DNA of 64,000 bases, taken from positions 682,001-746,000 of the forward strand of contig JAGKQI010000105.1 of the NCBI GenBank assembly GCA_018806915.1, in the 5' to 3' direction. The position numbers were made by a program, and so were the translations under genes. Of this stretch, positions 12,518 through 25,400 are shown in pieces. The notes under the pieces are model-generated. The model saw nothing but the letters and a program-made list of their open reading frames with translations. It made no database searches and was not told the origin of the DNA. Source of the DNA: Phytophthora colocasiae (taxonomy: Eukaryota > Oomycota > Peronosporomycetes > Peronosporales > Peronosporaceae). How positions within the stretch are numbered: the stretch's first letter is position 1; the number at the start of each line of letters is the position of its first letter.

Positions 12518-13870
12518 ATGCCGCGGAAGCAACACAGCTACACCGTAAAAGTGAAGCAGGAGGCGCTGGAATCCATCGAGCGGATCGGCTTGACCGCAAC
12601 GGTCGCCGAGCTCGGGTACCCCCATGGGACCGTGGACGGGTGGTGGCGGGCGCGTGACAAACTCCGGGCGTACATGGGAAACAAGTTGTCTAAGACGACA
12701 AAAGGGCAGGGGCGCAAGGAAAGCTTTCCGTTCACCCCAGCCCTTGTCACCTTCATGAAGGACACTCGCCAAGACGAAGAGGTAAGTTTTATCAGTCTTT
12801 ACAATTGTTGAATTATTTATAACGTAAATGTCTATGTAGTGGCTTACTACGTCCATAATGATAGGTTTTATAGAAGAGAACTTTGAAGAATGGCTAGAAC
12901 AATATGAAGAAGGAAAGACGTCACCACAGAGCTGTCGAAAAGCGCTGGAGAGACTACTGCAGAGAACAGCAAAACGGTAAATCACTTGTCTCAGTACATT
13001 TACAATTATATTAATACTAAAAATGCTCTGTATTGTCATTATGTACTGTTTTAAGTTATGGGTTTTCGACACAAAAAGCTCAAGAAACGAAGTTGCCGTG
13101 CTTGGATCTATTACAGATCAAGCAGGACTTTGCTATTGAGTTTTGGTCTGTCTACAGCTCCTACTCACCATCCGAAATATACAATATGGACGAAACTGCA
13201 ATTAATTTCGACATGCCGCCTGTAAGAATCTGGGGCGTCAAAGGGAGAAGAGGGTCGGCAAAGGTCAAAGACCTCACGAAGCACTGCGGACGTATGACAG
13301 CAGTCCTGACAATACGAGCTGATGGTTTGTATACTTGGTTTTTGTATATCTATTTTATTTTTAATAATATTTATTGTTTTAGGAAAAAAACTCCCTATTC
13401 TTTTCATTTTGAGAGGAAAATTGGGTGGCACGATTGATACCAAGGAGATCCGTACTCTTCCAAAAGGACACTTTTACACGGTACAAGAGGCTGGGTGGAT
13501 GGATGCGGCAGGATGGCAATTTTATAATAAAAACCTCCTAAAGTATGAAATTGATGGCCCAGCCGTGCTTCTTGTGGACAACTTTGAGAGCCATGTGTCC
13601 GAGCAAGGTGTGCGAGTTGCCGCGGAAGAGTCCTGCGCTACTGTGGTCCCTTTACCCCCCAAAAGCACTTCTGTTTGCCAGCCACTGGACGTCGGGGTAA
13701 TGGGACCACTAAAAGCACGGATTAGAGGTTGCTTTACTTCTACAAAGAGCCTCTCTGCTCCTGAAAAACGTCTTAAAGCTATCAAGGATACAATCAAGGC
13801 GTGGGAAGAGTTTTCGGACGAGCTAGTAATTCGTAGCTTCCAGACAGCTATTCCTAGGGTTGCAGTTTAA
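12518..13870 (+). CDS. Pogo/Tigger-type DDE transposase
   Basis: Four exons: 12518-12781, 12840-12976, 13056-13324 and 13383-13870, joined in frame by GT-AG introns of 58, 79 and 58 nt, giving 385 aa. The N terminus looks like a psq-type helix-turn-helix (residues about 8-55), followed by a CENP-B-like second DNA-binding part. The DDE core shows MDETAINFD, LLVDNFESH and PLDVGVMGPLK, matching the three acidic positions of pogo-type transposases. No stop or frameshift is seen, so the protein may be functional. It would bind the 16-bp terminal repeats and move the element in the nucleus. Confidence 0.85.
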
Positions 13871-13949
13871 TAAATGGATTTTTTATACTTTCCTTGAACT
13901 CTGTATTACCCAATCAGCGCATTGTACTGTGGCCTGTTTGGCCCGTGTT

Positions 13950-13965
13950 TTTGTGTCGTTGTCTG
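13950..13965 (-). repeat. Right terminal inverted repeat of the pogo-like element
   Basis: TTTGTGTCGTTGTCTG, the exact complement of 12342-12357, followed by TA at 13966-13967. Confidence 0.9.
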
Positions 13966-16095
13966 TATACCTTTGACAGCAAGATAGCAAACGCGTTGCT
14001 GAACACTTGATCAGCAGCATCGAGCTGCATGTCCGATATTGTGGCGGCACCATTAAGCAAACTACACTCCTCTGCAAGCTGTTGTAAATACTGCATCACC
14101 TTTTGTACGCGGGAATGCCGCATCTTGTGCTCTGATTTGATATCATGTTGCTTGCTGAGCAGTCGATAGGGCCGAATACCGGTGTGTTTATCCCCAAAAA
14201 ACCACAAATTCCACATTGCCTTTACACTAGTTCGAGCAGGAAACTCCCAATTCATTGGCACGGAATGGTACAGCAGACCATCCCCCCAATTCCACGTTTT
14301 CCAGGATGTAGGTTGGGTTTGAGGAGATGGTGTAGTGAGGTTTTCAGCGTTTGAATGTACTCCACACACTACCTGACGAAATTCTGCTGCGAGATTAGCT
14401 CGCAACTCATCAATTCTAGAGTCGATATCCCGAAGCGATACCGGAACAACGCCATTAACTACAAAGTTTTGTCGTAATTCACTGACCACCAATGACGCGA
14501 CGTTTTGGGGTAGTGAACCAGTCATATCAGTCTTCAGACCAATCATTTCGTGACGAAGCGTCTTTATTTCATCCCGTAACTGGTCAACTTGTTTTGCAAT
14601 GGCAAGATGCGCGGGGATACCAGTTGCTTTCATGCCGGTGCTACTGCAAACACCAATAGCTAATATAGATATCCCGCGCTGCTGATGTAGTAGTCCATTC
14701 GCTGTAAATATCCGCGCCTTAAAATTGGATGGGAACCCAGTAATGTGTCACGAAGAAATTGTTCATGGTAGATAATTGATGCCAGAAAGAAAGGAAAGCA
14801 GATTGAATACCACGGGGATAGTTCGAATAGCCACTTACTATCGTATTCCAGTACTGAATATCCATTTGACTGGTTATTGAGCTAGGAAAATGGGGCGGGA
14901 GCACAGCAAACCTCTCAGAACTAAAGGGTAAACCGGCAATCATCCGCCCACACAGCTGATCAGCTCCCTCTCCAAAGTGAATATAGCGATCTTTTAATTT
15001 CCCCAGACTTTGCCCCATTCGTAAGTAGACCGAGACAGGTGTTGGTCCATTTACTTGCCCAAGTGCATAAGAACTACTTCCTTTCCTCAAACTGTGAGTG
15101 CCGATATCTTCGGTATTGCACCCGAGACTCGCCAATTCATCCTCGTTTAATGCGAGAACTATCCGACGTAAAATTCGCCCAAACCGATTTCTATTATCTC
15201 CACCGAGAAACAGTTGCTGCTTGCCTCCGGGCCCACGCTCTGGACATGAAAAAAGAAGCACAGCAAGCGCAAGTATTGGGCACTGTGACGGTTCATAAGG
15301 GTTTGCATATACATGCTTGCCAAACTTCTCAGCTCCAGTTTGGTCACCTTTGTGACCCTGTTCCTCCACGATAAGGCAATCCTCTGACCAGTCAATATGC
15401 TGCAGCATTATTGCGTCGACGGACTCCGATCGACTCATTAAATTCCACATCAGCACGAAATATCCCCAGCCAAACATAATTGTAGACCAAGACTGTCCTT
15501 TTCGCGTTGGTGCATCTTTCATCAGCTTTAATGCAAGGATACCGTATCCTGAACTTTTGAGATCACGTTTGCCTTCTTTAATCTTCATTAGCCCACGCCT
15601 CTTTAAACGATTGATCACTTTCTCGTAGCCTTCCAGCATTCGACGCAGCTCAGTGTATAGAGAACTCTCTAGATCCAGTAGGCGAGAATGGTACACATCG
15701 ACTAGAGCGCTCCGGTATCCACACACACACGATACTGACAGTGGAACACTTGGTGCATCATTGGCATGAATGCCATCCTGGTCGCATGTGTTTGCTGGAC
15801 TGCATATATAACCAAAAAAATCGAGCACTATGCTTTTAGCCAATGGAAGTTGCAAAGTTTCGCGTTCTACATCAATGGCACTGGGGTGATGCTCAGCTAA
15901 CCACGCGATAATCGTCTTTACCTTAGACTGATACGTTCGTTTAGTACTTGTGTTCGTTCGCTTGGACTGTAGAACTTGAGCCACTGCAGCTCCATCAACG
16001 CAGTCATTTACACGTCGCTTTTTCCCGCGCGCCATTGTTTTTGATGTGTGAATAAAAACTCCTCAGCCAAAGGTCGCCGCCACTGTGATTGTCGA

Positions 16096-16193
16096 CTATC
16101 ACACTTGACGTAAATCTACCAGCTTTTACGAGACTATACTCAATCCAAGTTTGCTAAATCCATATTGCAGCGCACTTCAGTCAAGTGTGATAG
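16096..16193. repeat. 14-bp inverted pair in the Crypton upstream flank
   Basis: CTATCACACTTGAC at 16096-16109 is exactly complementary to GTCAAGTGTGATAG at 16180-16193, about 60 bp upstream of the recombinase ATG (16035). Both copies contain the TATCACA/TGTGATA word, which also occurs at 16199, 16231, 12175 and 12189. They could be recombinase binding sites; this is inference. Confidence 0.7.
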
Positions 16194-16290
16194 TTTCATA
16201 TCACAACTCTGTATGTAAAATCTGAAAAAATATCACAGTTGCAGCGGATGTAGCCATTTCATATGAAGTAGGAGCATTCCACTTCAACTT

Positions 16291-18539
16291 CTACTGGTAG
16301 AGCTGCATCTGCGTTGGAGGTACAATGAGGTCCTCGTTGATGGGAGCAGCTAGATATTGCTTGAGAAGGTTCTTGAGTTCGGCGTTTTGTGTCTTCATGG
16401 CAGTCACGTCATCGATGAGTTCTTTGCGGCGAAGTAGAGCCGTGTTGTAGTGTGTCAAACCCTTCTCCAGTGTGGCCAAGACGCGTATTTTCTGTGGTGG
16501 GAAGACCTTGACGATGTTTTGCCAGTATTCCTTCTCAGCTTTCCGAGCCTTGACCTTCAGAGTGGTGGAGCTTGTTGTGTTGGTGTTTTTCTTTCTTGTT
16601 TCAGTCTCGTTCGTGGATTTACCGAGGATTCGAGAGACCGGAGCTGCCCTCTTCTGCTCGTTCATCTCCTGTCATTCAAGCACATGTTAGTTGCTATAGC
16701 ATCGTCGTGGATGAAGGCCAGCACATCTACACAAACCTCTACGAACCGCTTGATGACTCGGATGACGTCCTCAGGCCCGACGACAAGTCCCCACGACGTC
16801 TTCGATTCGTCTTTACTTGGCGAGTTATTGTCCTTATTGTTGTCCCCAGCAGATACTTCTTGTCTCGGGTCTTCGAAGAAGTAGCCCATGAGCTTCTCCA
16901 TGTCTTCCTCGTTGTCCACTCCAAGCGCGCGCATGATCATGTCCGCTTTCACCAGCTCCGCCTCATCGTCTGGCAGATTCTCAAGCGCTTGCTGCACACT
17001 ACCGTTCACTAGGAACCCAGCTTCCGAAGCAAGCATTTTCAGCATGTACTTGAGCTTGGCGCCAGAAATTTTCTTGACTGGGGGCGTGTACGCCTCGACA
17101 GACTCGTCATCGAAGTCGTCTTGCTCTGTATTGACTCCATTGTCGTCCCCTTTGGTGCCTGTATCATTTCCGGTTGAGTCAGGAGCCAATTCATCTCCAT
17201 TTTCGAGCTGTTTTTCAAGAGCTTTCACACCTCCAGTCTTAGCTGATTCACTCCAGTTCCGGATCGATTGCGTAGGCGGACGCCACGAGAGACCCAACTG
17301 CTGCTCGTGGATTATGCGGTCTGCATCCAGCAGCTTCTCAATCTTCCGTATCGCGTCTTCCTCGTGCATCTGCCACACTTCATCGTATTTATTGCTGTCG
17401 CTCGTCTCAAAATGCGCGTATTTCCTCTGCAAGTCGCGGTACTGCTTTGTCAACCGTCGGTACTCTCCAGTCAGTTCCTCGTTCTGGTGCCGATCTCGAG
17501 CATCAGTTTGGTTGTACTTGGCTATGAGCGAGGCCAAAGCATCTTTCAAGCGAGCCAACTTACGCTTCTGTTGGCTTAGAGTTGCTGAATTCTCCATATC
17601 ACGCTCTGTCAGCACTCGGTAGTTGTACTCCAATTTCTCCGTATTAAGCTGGTACGTTGCTCGCATCTCCTCGAGTTGCTGCTCGAGTGTTTGGATGTTG
17701 GTCTCCAGCTTGATCTTGAGCTCGTTGTAGTCCTCAGCATCTCGCACTCGTAGGTCCTCAATCTCCTGCAAGTACTGCTCGTCTCTTGTCTGCTTGGCTT
17801 CCATATACACCATCTCCATCTCCCGTCGACGCTCGAACAGTGAGTCGATCTCCAGTTTGTTGTTCGCAATGAGCTCGTCACGCTCTTTCAAGAAAGCGTC
17901 TTCCATCTGCTCCAGCTCCAGCTCGTACTCATCCTGCATCTCTCTGTACTGTTGACTCATGCGGTCCACCAGCTTCTCCACCTCCTCCGCCTGAATCTTT
18001 AGTGCTGTCACATACTCTTCGTCCTTGGCCTTTAGCTGGTTCTGGAACTCTCGGATAACCGCGTCTTTGGACGCCAAAATCTCAGTACATGCGCGATTCT
18101 GCAGCTCCAGTTCGTTGTGCAGCTCCTGAGGCATACTAAACTCGAATAGATCCGCCCACCGCATCTCCACTGCTGCATTCTTGAATCCGCTCTCAATTGC
18201 TTCCTGCTGTAGCTTCTCCACGCGCTTGTGCCGTCGCTCTTCCTCGTCCACTCGACGTCGGTTCTCCGCGTCATCCGCTTCCACCCGGACGCTGGTGACG
18301 TGACGGATGCCTGCCAATTTACGTCGGTCCAGTTGGTTGAGGCTGTCGGCCACTTGTTGCTTGCCGCGACTCATGCGCTGCGAGTCGCCCACCTGCAGCT
18401 GCTTCTTGCGCGACGCGTCGTCCTTGGACGCATTGCGCGCTTCGACCCGCTGACGTCGCACATTAACGCGAGCTTCTCGATCTGTCGCTTCTGTTGACGG
18501 ATCTGCATGGGCCTTGGAGGCCGTCGAGTCGATCGGCAT
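16291..18539 (-). CDS. DRC1: Dynein regulatory complex protein 1 (DRC1/CCDC164)
   Basis: Two exons, 18539-16737 and 16668-16291, joined by a 68-nt GT-AG intron, give 726 aa, close to human DRC1 (740). The protein is nearly all coiled coil. Recognisable blocks are RRVDEEERRHKRVEKLQQEA, NAAVEMRW, the FQNQLKAKDEEYV region and ATYQLNTEKLEYNYRVL. The C-terminal exon has the family's EYWQNIVKVFPP, KTQNAELKNLLKQYL and VPPTQMQL. DRC1 is a core subunit of the nexin-dynein regulatory complex that ties outer doublets and controls axonemal dynein, so here it should serve the zoospore flagella. Confidence 0.93.
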
Positions 18540-18672
18540 GGGGCGGACGTAAGGAGCTCCTTTAGCACAATGGTCCGTTACAACAAATCACTTCAACATG
18601 GAATTAGTCCTTACTAAATTTAGTCCTGATCAAATTTAGTGCGGACCAAATTGATTTTACACAAAAACCAAT
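18540..18672. promoter_or_regulatory. Shared divergent promoter between DRC1 and the MED30-like gene
   Basis: Only 133 bp separate the two start codons. The spacer holds the palindrome ACTAAATTTAGT at 18613-18624 and a second AAATTTAGT at 18632-18640, 16 bp away. The paired words are candidate binding sites for a factor acting on both genes. Confidence 0.45.
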
Positions 18673-19341
18673 ATGGACGACACGACGCATAAGAATGGGC
18701 AGCAGACGCTGTCGCACTTGCTGGCCATCGCTTACCACGTGCTGGAGGAGACCAAGTACATGAACCTGAAGCCTCCGCTCCGTCCGAGCTCCAAGTTATT
18801 CGCTGCCGATGCCCCTACACCCGCTGTGGGCTCTCCCCCGCGCTCACCGACCGAAGCGGAAGCTCCACAGGACGACACACTCCCAGACGTGAATGGACTT
18901 GCTGCGGGATTCTTAGGCGCTGCTCACGGTCACTCAGGTGGTCAAGGCCACACTATTGTGCTTCCGTACTCACCCGAGGAGATTCAGGACACGTATACGA
19001 AGATTGCGGCGCTCAAGACACAATACATTAAACTCAGTGCAGAATTGCTGGAGGCGGTGAAGCACGTGGAGAAGAAGAGCGAGCCGCAGCAGGACGATAA
19101 GGTGACAATATCTGTTTTAAGTTATAGATGCTATGAGTTTGTGTTGACTGACAAGTGGTTGGTGACTCAGGACGTGATGGCCAAGCTGGTGGCGAGGAGG
19201 AATCAACTGCGAAAGGAGGTTTACGAGCGGAACGTGGTGATGAAGGGGTTGATCGACAGGTTGCGCAATCTGCAGCACTCGATCCGACTCATGAAGGGAG
19301 GCACGGCATACCCACCCAACATCGTCATGGAGAGTGTCTAG
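18673..19341 (+). CDS. Mediator subunit 30-like protein
   Basis: The open frame is 222 aa without splicing. A likely 69-nt GT-AG intron lies at 19102-19170; its length is a multiple of three and it has no stop, so spliced (199 aa) and unspliced forms both keep frame. The C-terminal helix (RNQLRKEVYERNVVMKG then IDRLRNLQHSI) resembles the MED30 end, where a K/R-rich helix leads to DQLRxLxxxI. The N-terminal helix (LAIAYHVLEETKYMN) and a central helix (IAALKTQYIKLSAELLEA) are also compatible. The middle is Pro-rich. MED30 is a metazoan-type Mediator head-associated subunit also reported in protists. Assignment is tentative; another small coiled-coil protein is possible. Confidence 0.5.
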   Translation: MDDTTHKNGQQTLSHLLAIAYHVLEETKYMNLKPPLRPSSKLFAADAPTPAVGSPPRSPTEAEAPQDDTLPDVNGLAAGFLGAAHGHSGGQGHTIVLPYSPEEIQDTYTKIAALKTQYIKLSAELLEAVKHVEKKSEPQQDDKVTISVLSYRCYEFVLTDKWLVTQDVMAKLVARRNQLRKEVYERNVVMKGLIDRLRNLQHSIRLMKGGTAYPPNIVMESV

Positions 19342-21555
<2,214 letters not shown>

Positions 21556-21974
21556 GCATCTACGTGACAAGAAGGTTTGAAGGCAGAAGACGGATCTACG
21601 CACGCAATGTTACACCCTCTAGTCCACATCCTGGCTATGATGTGCTTGCTGTCTCGTTCCAGCTGCATCGACCTCTCGGTTTTGCCTTGTCCAGGTTGTA
21701 CCTGTTGCTATCAAAATCAATACTCTTTTTTTTCACCCTGCCAGCGTGTTTGATATAGTTGTCATCCGAAGGACGTTCGACGCTCGCTAGAGACACAGCT
21801 CTCGCAGTCTAAAGTGTCGCAGTTATCAAGTTTTGGTACATGTACAACTTCCGATCATCATGATGGTGTAGCCATTGTAGACGCCACAGCGTCGATTTCA
21901 TTGTTGAGCTCTGGCCTAAAGGTGCACGTCCTGTCCGTATTCGCTAGCCGGTACGTATCTGGCCGCGCACGCGT
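21556..21974. other. 3' flank of the hnRNP gene, 419 bp
   Basis: Contains the 3' untranslated region of the hnRNP gene. A T-rich stretch at 21720-21735 lies downstream of the stop. No gene is seen. The region ends at the Copia target site CTTGC (21975-21979). Confidence 0.6.
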
Positions 21975-21979
21975 CTTGC

Positions 21980-22397
21980 TTCGAGAACAGGCAGTGTAGC
22001 GGCGCACGGTGACGAGTTCTTCTTCTTGAATATGTGTTGGGAAAGGGCTTGGTAGGCAGTTTAGCACTAGTGTCAGGTGTTTGGCAAAATGCAAAGTGAG
22101 GAATATATTTTCTTTTGTCAGTGGTGTTGTGTTCACTAAGGGAACGCACCGAGCAGAAAAACCCTTTGGCCCCGATGGTCACTGCAGGCTGCCTATAGCA
22201 GCGGAGAGTCAACAACAGTTAGAGCAGTCGTTTTACACCTCTCCATGACCACGGCCTCAATCACAACCTTCACTCAATCACCTCAATCATATTCACTCCA
22301 TCACCTCAATCATACTAACCGTTGCACCCATTACACCCAGTGTGCTGCAGCAGGTGACTACCAATCCATCGTTGCGTGTCCACAACAGGATCTCACC
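21980..22397 (-). repeat. 3' LTR of the Copia element
   Basis: About 418 bp, matching 27183-27604 with minor differences. It includes an imperfect tandem of CACCTCAATCATA-type units around 22250-22320. The minus-strand polypurine tract GATGTGGGAGG lies at its inner edge (22406-22396). Confidence 0.88.
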
Positions 22398-22407
22398 TCC
22401 CACATCA

Positions 22408-25400
22408 CTACGCGTTGTAGCCACGTGGATCATTTAGAGTGCAGCAGGAGCTGCCTCCGTCACCATGTCCACATCTGTGTCTTTGGACACACGCTTCGCC
22501 TCTCGGCGTTCCAGCCAGCTCTGCTCGGTATCCGCCATGCTTAGAACCATCACGCAAATGCATGAAACGCGTTGGCCGAGCCTTCGTGAAGATGTCTGCT
22601 AAGTTGTCCGTTGTAGGGACATACTCCAACTGCAGACGCTCATCTTCCACATGTTCCGCCACATAGCGAATCGTTTTAGCATAGTTGCGCATGCGATCAG
22701 AATTGCCATTATTCTCAACCGCCTTCAGCGCACTTTGGTTATCACAAAATAGAGTAGTGTCCACCTTCTCGGTGTAACCCAACTCCTTCAGCAAGTATTG
22801 TGCCCAAAGCACCTCTTCCAAGCACGAGTACACTGCTGTCAGCTCCGAGCTGCATGTGTTTGTCGTCACTCGTTCCTGCTTCTTGCTCCGCCAGTCGATG
22901 GCGCATCCGCTCAGTTTCATCACGAAACCGGTGACGGACTTACTTGTTTCAGGACAGCGTGCATGATCAGCATCAGCATACGCTTCCAGTTGTAGTGGTC
23001 CTGAGCGGGGCTTGTACACCAAGCCATACTTCTTCGTAGCCAGTGCATAACGCACAACTCTTTGCGCCGCACGGTAGTTCTCCAACGAGTATGCGTTAGC
23101 ATACCGACCGAGGTTCCTTACCGCGTTCGCCAAGTCAGGCCTAGTGCACGCCACCAAATATTGCAAAGAACCAACAATCTCACGATAGGGTAGTTTTGGA
23201 TCGTTGATCTTGGTAGGATCCTTTTCCACAGACATCGTAGGTTCGTTGTGCATCTGCGGCGATGGAGCCTTCTTCGCGTCTTGCAAGCCAAAACGCTTCG
23301 CCATACGCTCAATGTAAGCCGTCTGAGCCAGCGTCAGCAGTTTTCCAGGCTCATACGAAACTTCCATCCCCAGCAAGTGCTTCACACGACCCAAGTCCTT
23401 CAACTTGTACTTATCAGCTAGCTGTTCCACCACGATCTTGTAGTCCTCGGGCTTCGCAGCAATGACGATGTCGTCAACGTACACTGTCAGTATCACAATT
23501 GCTTTAACGCCCTTCCTCCAGAAAACACCAACGTCAAAGGTGCACTGTTGAAAGCCTAGCTCGATAAGACTCTTTTTCAGGGTTTCACTCCATATCCGTG
23601 ACGCTTGCTTCAAGCCATACAGGCCTTTCCTCAGAATGCACACTCGACCAGTTCCATCATCGTAGCCCTCGGGCTGCTCCATGTAGATGGTCACACCAGT
23701 CAGTACACCATTAAGGAAAGCAGTCACGAAGTCAATGTGACGCAGGTCCAACGTCCACATCAGTGCCAGAACCATCACAAGTCTCACAGACTCGATGCGC
23801 ACTACAGGAGAATAGGTAGCCAAGTAGTCAATACCATACTTCTGCATACAGCCTTTGATCGCAAGCCGAGCTTTGTGACGCTCAACTTCACCTTTTTCAT
23901 TCCACTTCACCACTAGCACCCAGAGAGACTTCAAAATGTTCACAGGGTTAGCCTTGGTCGGCTTCGGCCTTGGCACAAGCTCCCACGTGCCGTTACGCAT
24001 CAGTGATGAATATTCCAAGTCCATTGCAGCCTTCCACTCAGCTGCATGAGGCGAGGCCAACGCTTCTCGCACACTTGTCGGGTTCAGCAGTTCATTTACC
24101 ACTCCAATCATCATGCACTGCAATAGCGTCGTAGCCATCACGTAGTTACTGGGATCATAGCGAGAGCTAGGCCGTCGGGTACGTGTCGATCGCCGTACCG
24201 GACCTACGGGTCGTGGCCGTGGTCGTTGTGCACCACCACGCCGCGCCGTTACCACACTAGATGCCGCCGTTGATCCTGTGGTCGTTGTCGCACTCGATGC
24301 AGCTGTTGTCTCATCATTACTCGATGCCTGAGCACCACCTGCAGCACTCCCACCATTTCCATCAACACTTGCAGTATCGCTCCCACCGAAATCAAATTCC
24401 ACATCGGCGTCTTCCATATCAACGTCGCCATCAACGTCGACTCCAGATTCACCAAAATCTTCACTCGAGTCACTTGACTCGCTCGACTCTTTCTCCTCAA
24501 TAGTGCCAGGAAGACCAGCTTCGTCACTTCCACCAATTGCTGAAGGACTATACGCGGACTTGTTACGTGGCAGCGTGACAAAAGGAATCTCATTTGGCAA
24601 TTCAAACATCTTGCCCTTGTACCGCTTCTCGAGAAGCTTGCGAACGTACTCACCGTCAACAGTCAAGTCTTCTTTTGGCTCTACATCTCGGCGTATAATC
24701 AAGTCACCTGTCACCAAATCTAGCAAACGATAGCCATCGGTGTAAACCGAAAATCCAACCATTAACACTGGTCGTGAACGCTGATCAAGCTTGCTAGCAC
24801 GCTTCACAGCGGGTACAAAGCAGTAGCCCACACAACCGCACACAAACAGTTGTTTTAGCATTGGGGTTTCTCTTGTGTGTACATTTCAAATGGCGTCTTG
24901 TTCTGCAGCGCCTTAGTTGCACTCATGTTGTCCACATGTACACCACATACAACAGAGTCTCACCCCACAGCATGTCCGGCAAACCGTTTACCTCATGGAT
25001 GGCACGCACTTTGCTCATGAGCACCATTCATCTTTTCCACCAGACAGTTCTCCTCAGGGCTGTACGGGTTCGTCGTCAGCAGTTGAATTCCACGCTCACG
25101 CAGAAAGTCAAGCGCACTCCATTGACAAATTCACCACCTTGGTCGCACGAAAATGTCTTTGCGTATACCGCCTCTCCACAAAACGCACTACATCCATCAC
25201 ATTTCCAGCAGCTTCGCTCTTGAATTGCAGTAGAAATGCCCAGGTGAAGCGCGAGGCTTCATCGTGTATCAGCTGGAAATACTTATTCTTGCTAGGAGTC
25301 TCAATGCCGACGTAGCACACATCCGACATCAATCGAGCACCAACGTCTTGCTTTCGTTTACCGTGATGACGCTTGTACGACATCCTCTTAGCCTTAGCCA

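Larger units (their letters stand above)
12342..13965 (+). mobile_element. Pogo/Tigger-type DNA transposon, apparently intact, inside the Crypton
   Basis: 1,624 bp with terminal inverted repeats beginning CAGACAACGACACAAA at 12342-12357 and ending in the exact complement at 13950-13965. Weaker similarity continues inward. TA is duplicated at 12340-12341 and 13966-13967, as expected for the Tc1/mariner-pogo superfamily. The element holds one spliced transposase gene with no visible lesion. It sits inside the Crypton recombinase gene, so it is the younger insertion. Confidence 0.9.
12270..16035 (-). pseudogene. Crypton tyrosine recombinase, frameshifted and split
   Basis: The first part (16035-14719) is 438 aa. 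It has a basic N terminus, a SAM-like helical region and the catalytic set: Arg in SRSESVDAIML, H-x-x-R in THSLRKGSS, and a candidate Tyr in KDRYIHFG. Near 14735 the frame shifts by one base. The shifted frame is open straight through to ATGIPAHLAIAKQ and the C-terminal region, ending in the pogo-like insertion at 13965. Removing that insertion and one TA copy keeps the frame open for a further 23 codons, to a TAA at 12270-12272. Related oomycete Crypton proteins have the same recombinase core followed by a GIPxH-type segment. Two lesions make this copy inactive. Confidence 0.85.
12135..16261 (-). mobile_element. Crypton (tyrosine-recombinase DNA transposon), interrupted
   Basis: The minus-strand tyrosine recombinase gene at 16035-12270 identifies a Crypton, a class common in oomycetes. 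The boundaries are proposed from a 14-bp inverted pair, TGAAATGGCTACAT at 12135-12148 and its complement at 16248-16261. No target duplication is visible, which suits integration by a tyrosine recombinase. Both flanks carry repeats of TGTGATA/TATCACA. The unit is about 2.5 kb without the pogo-like insertion at 12342-13965. The recombinase identity is firm; the exact ends are inference, since Cryptons are usually described as lacking terminal inverted repeats. Confidence 0.75.

Noticed and set aside
15039..15395. Plus-strand frames over the Crypton recombinase
   Set aside because: They are shadows of the minus-strand gene, which has clear catalytic motifs.
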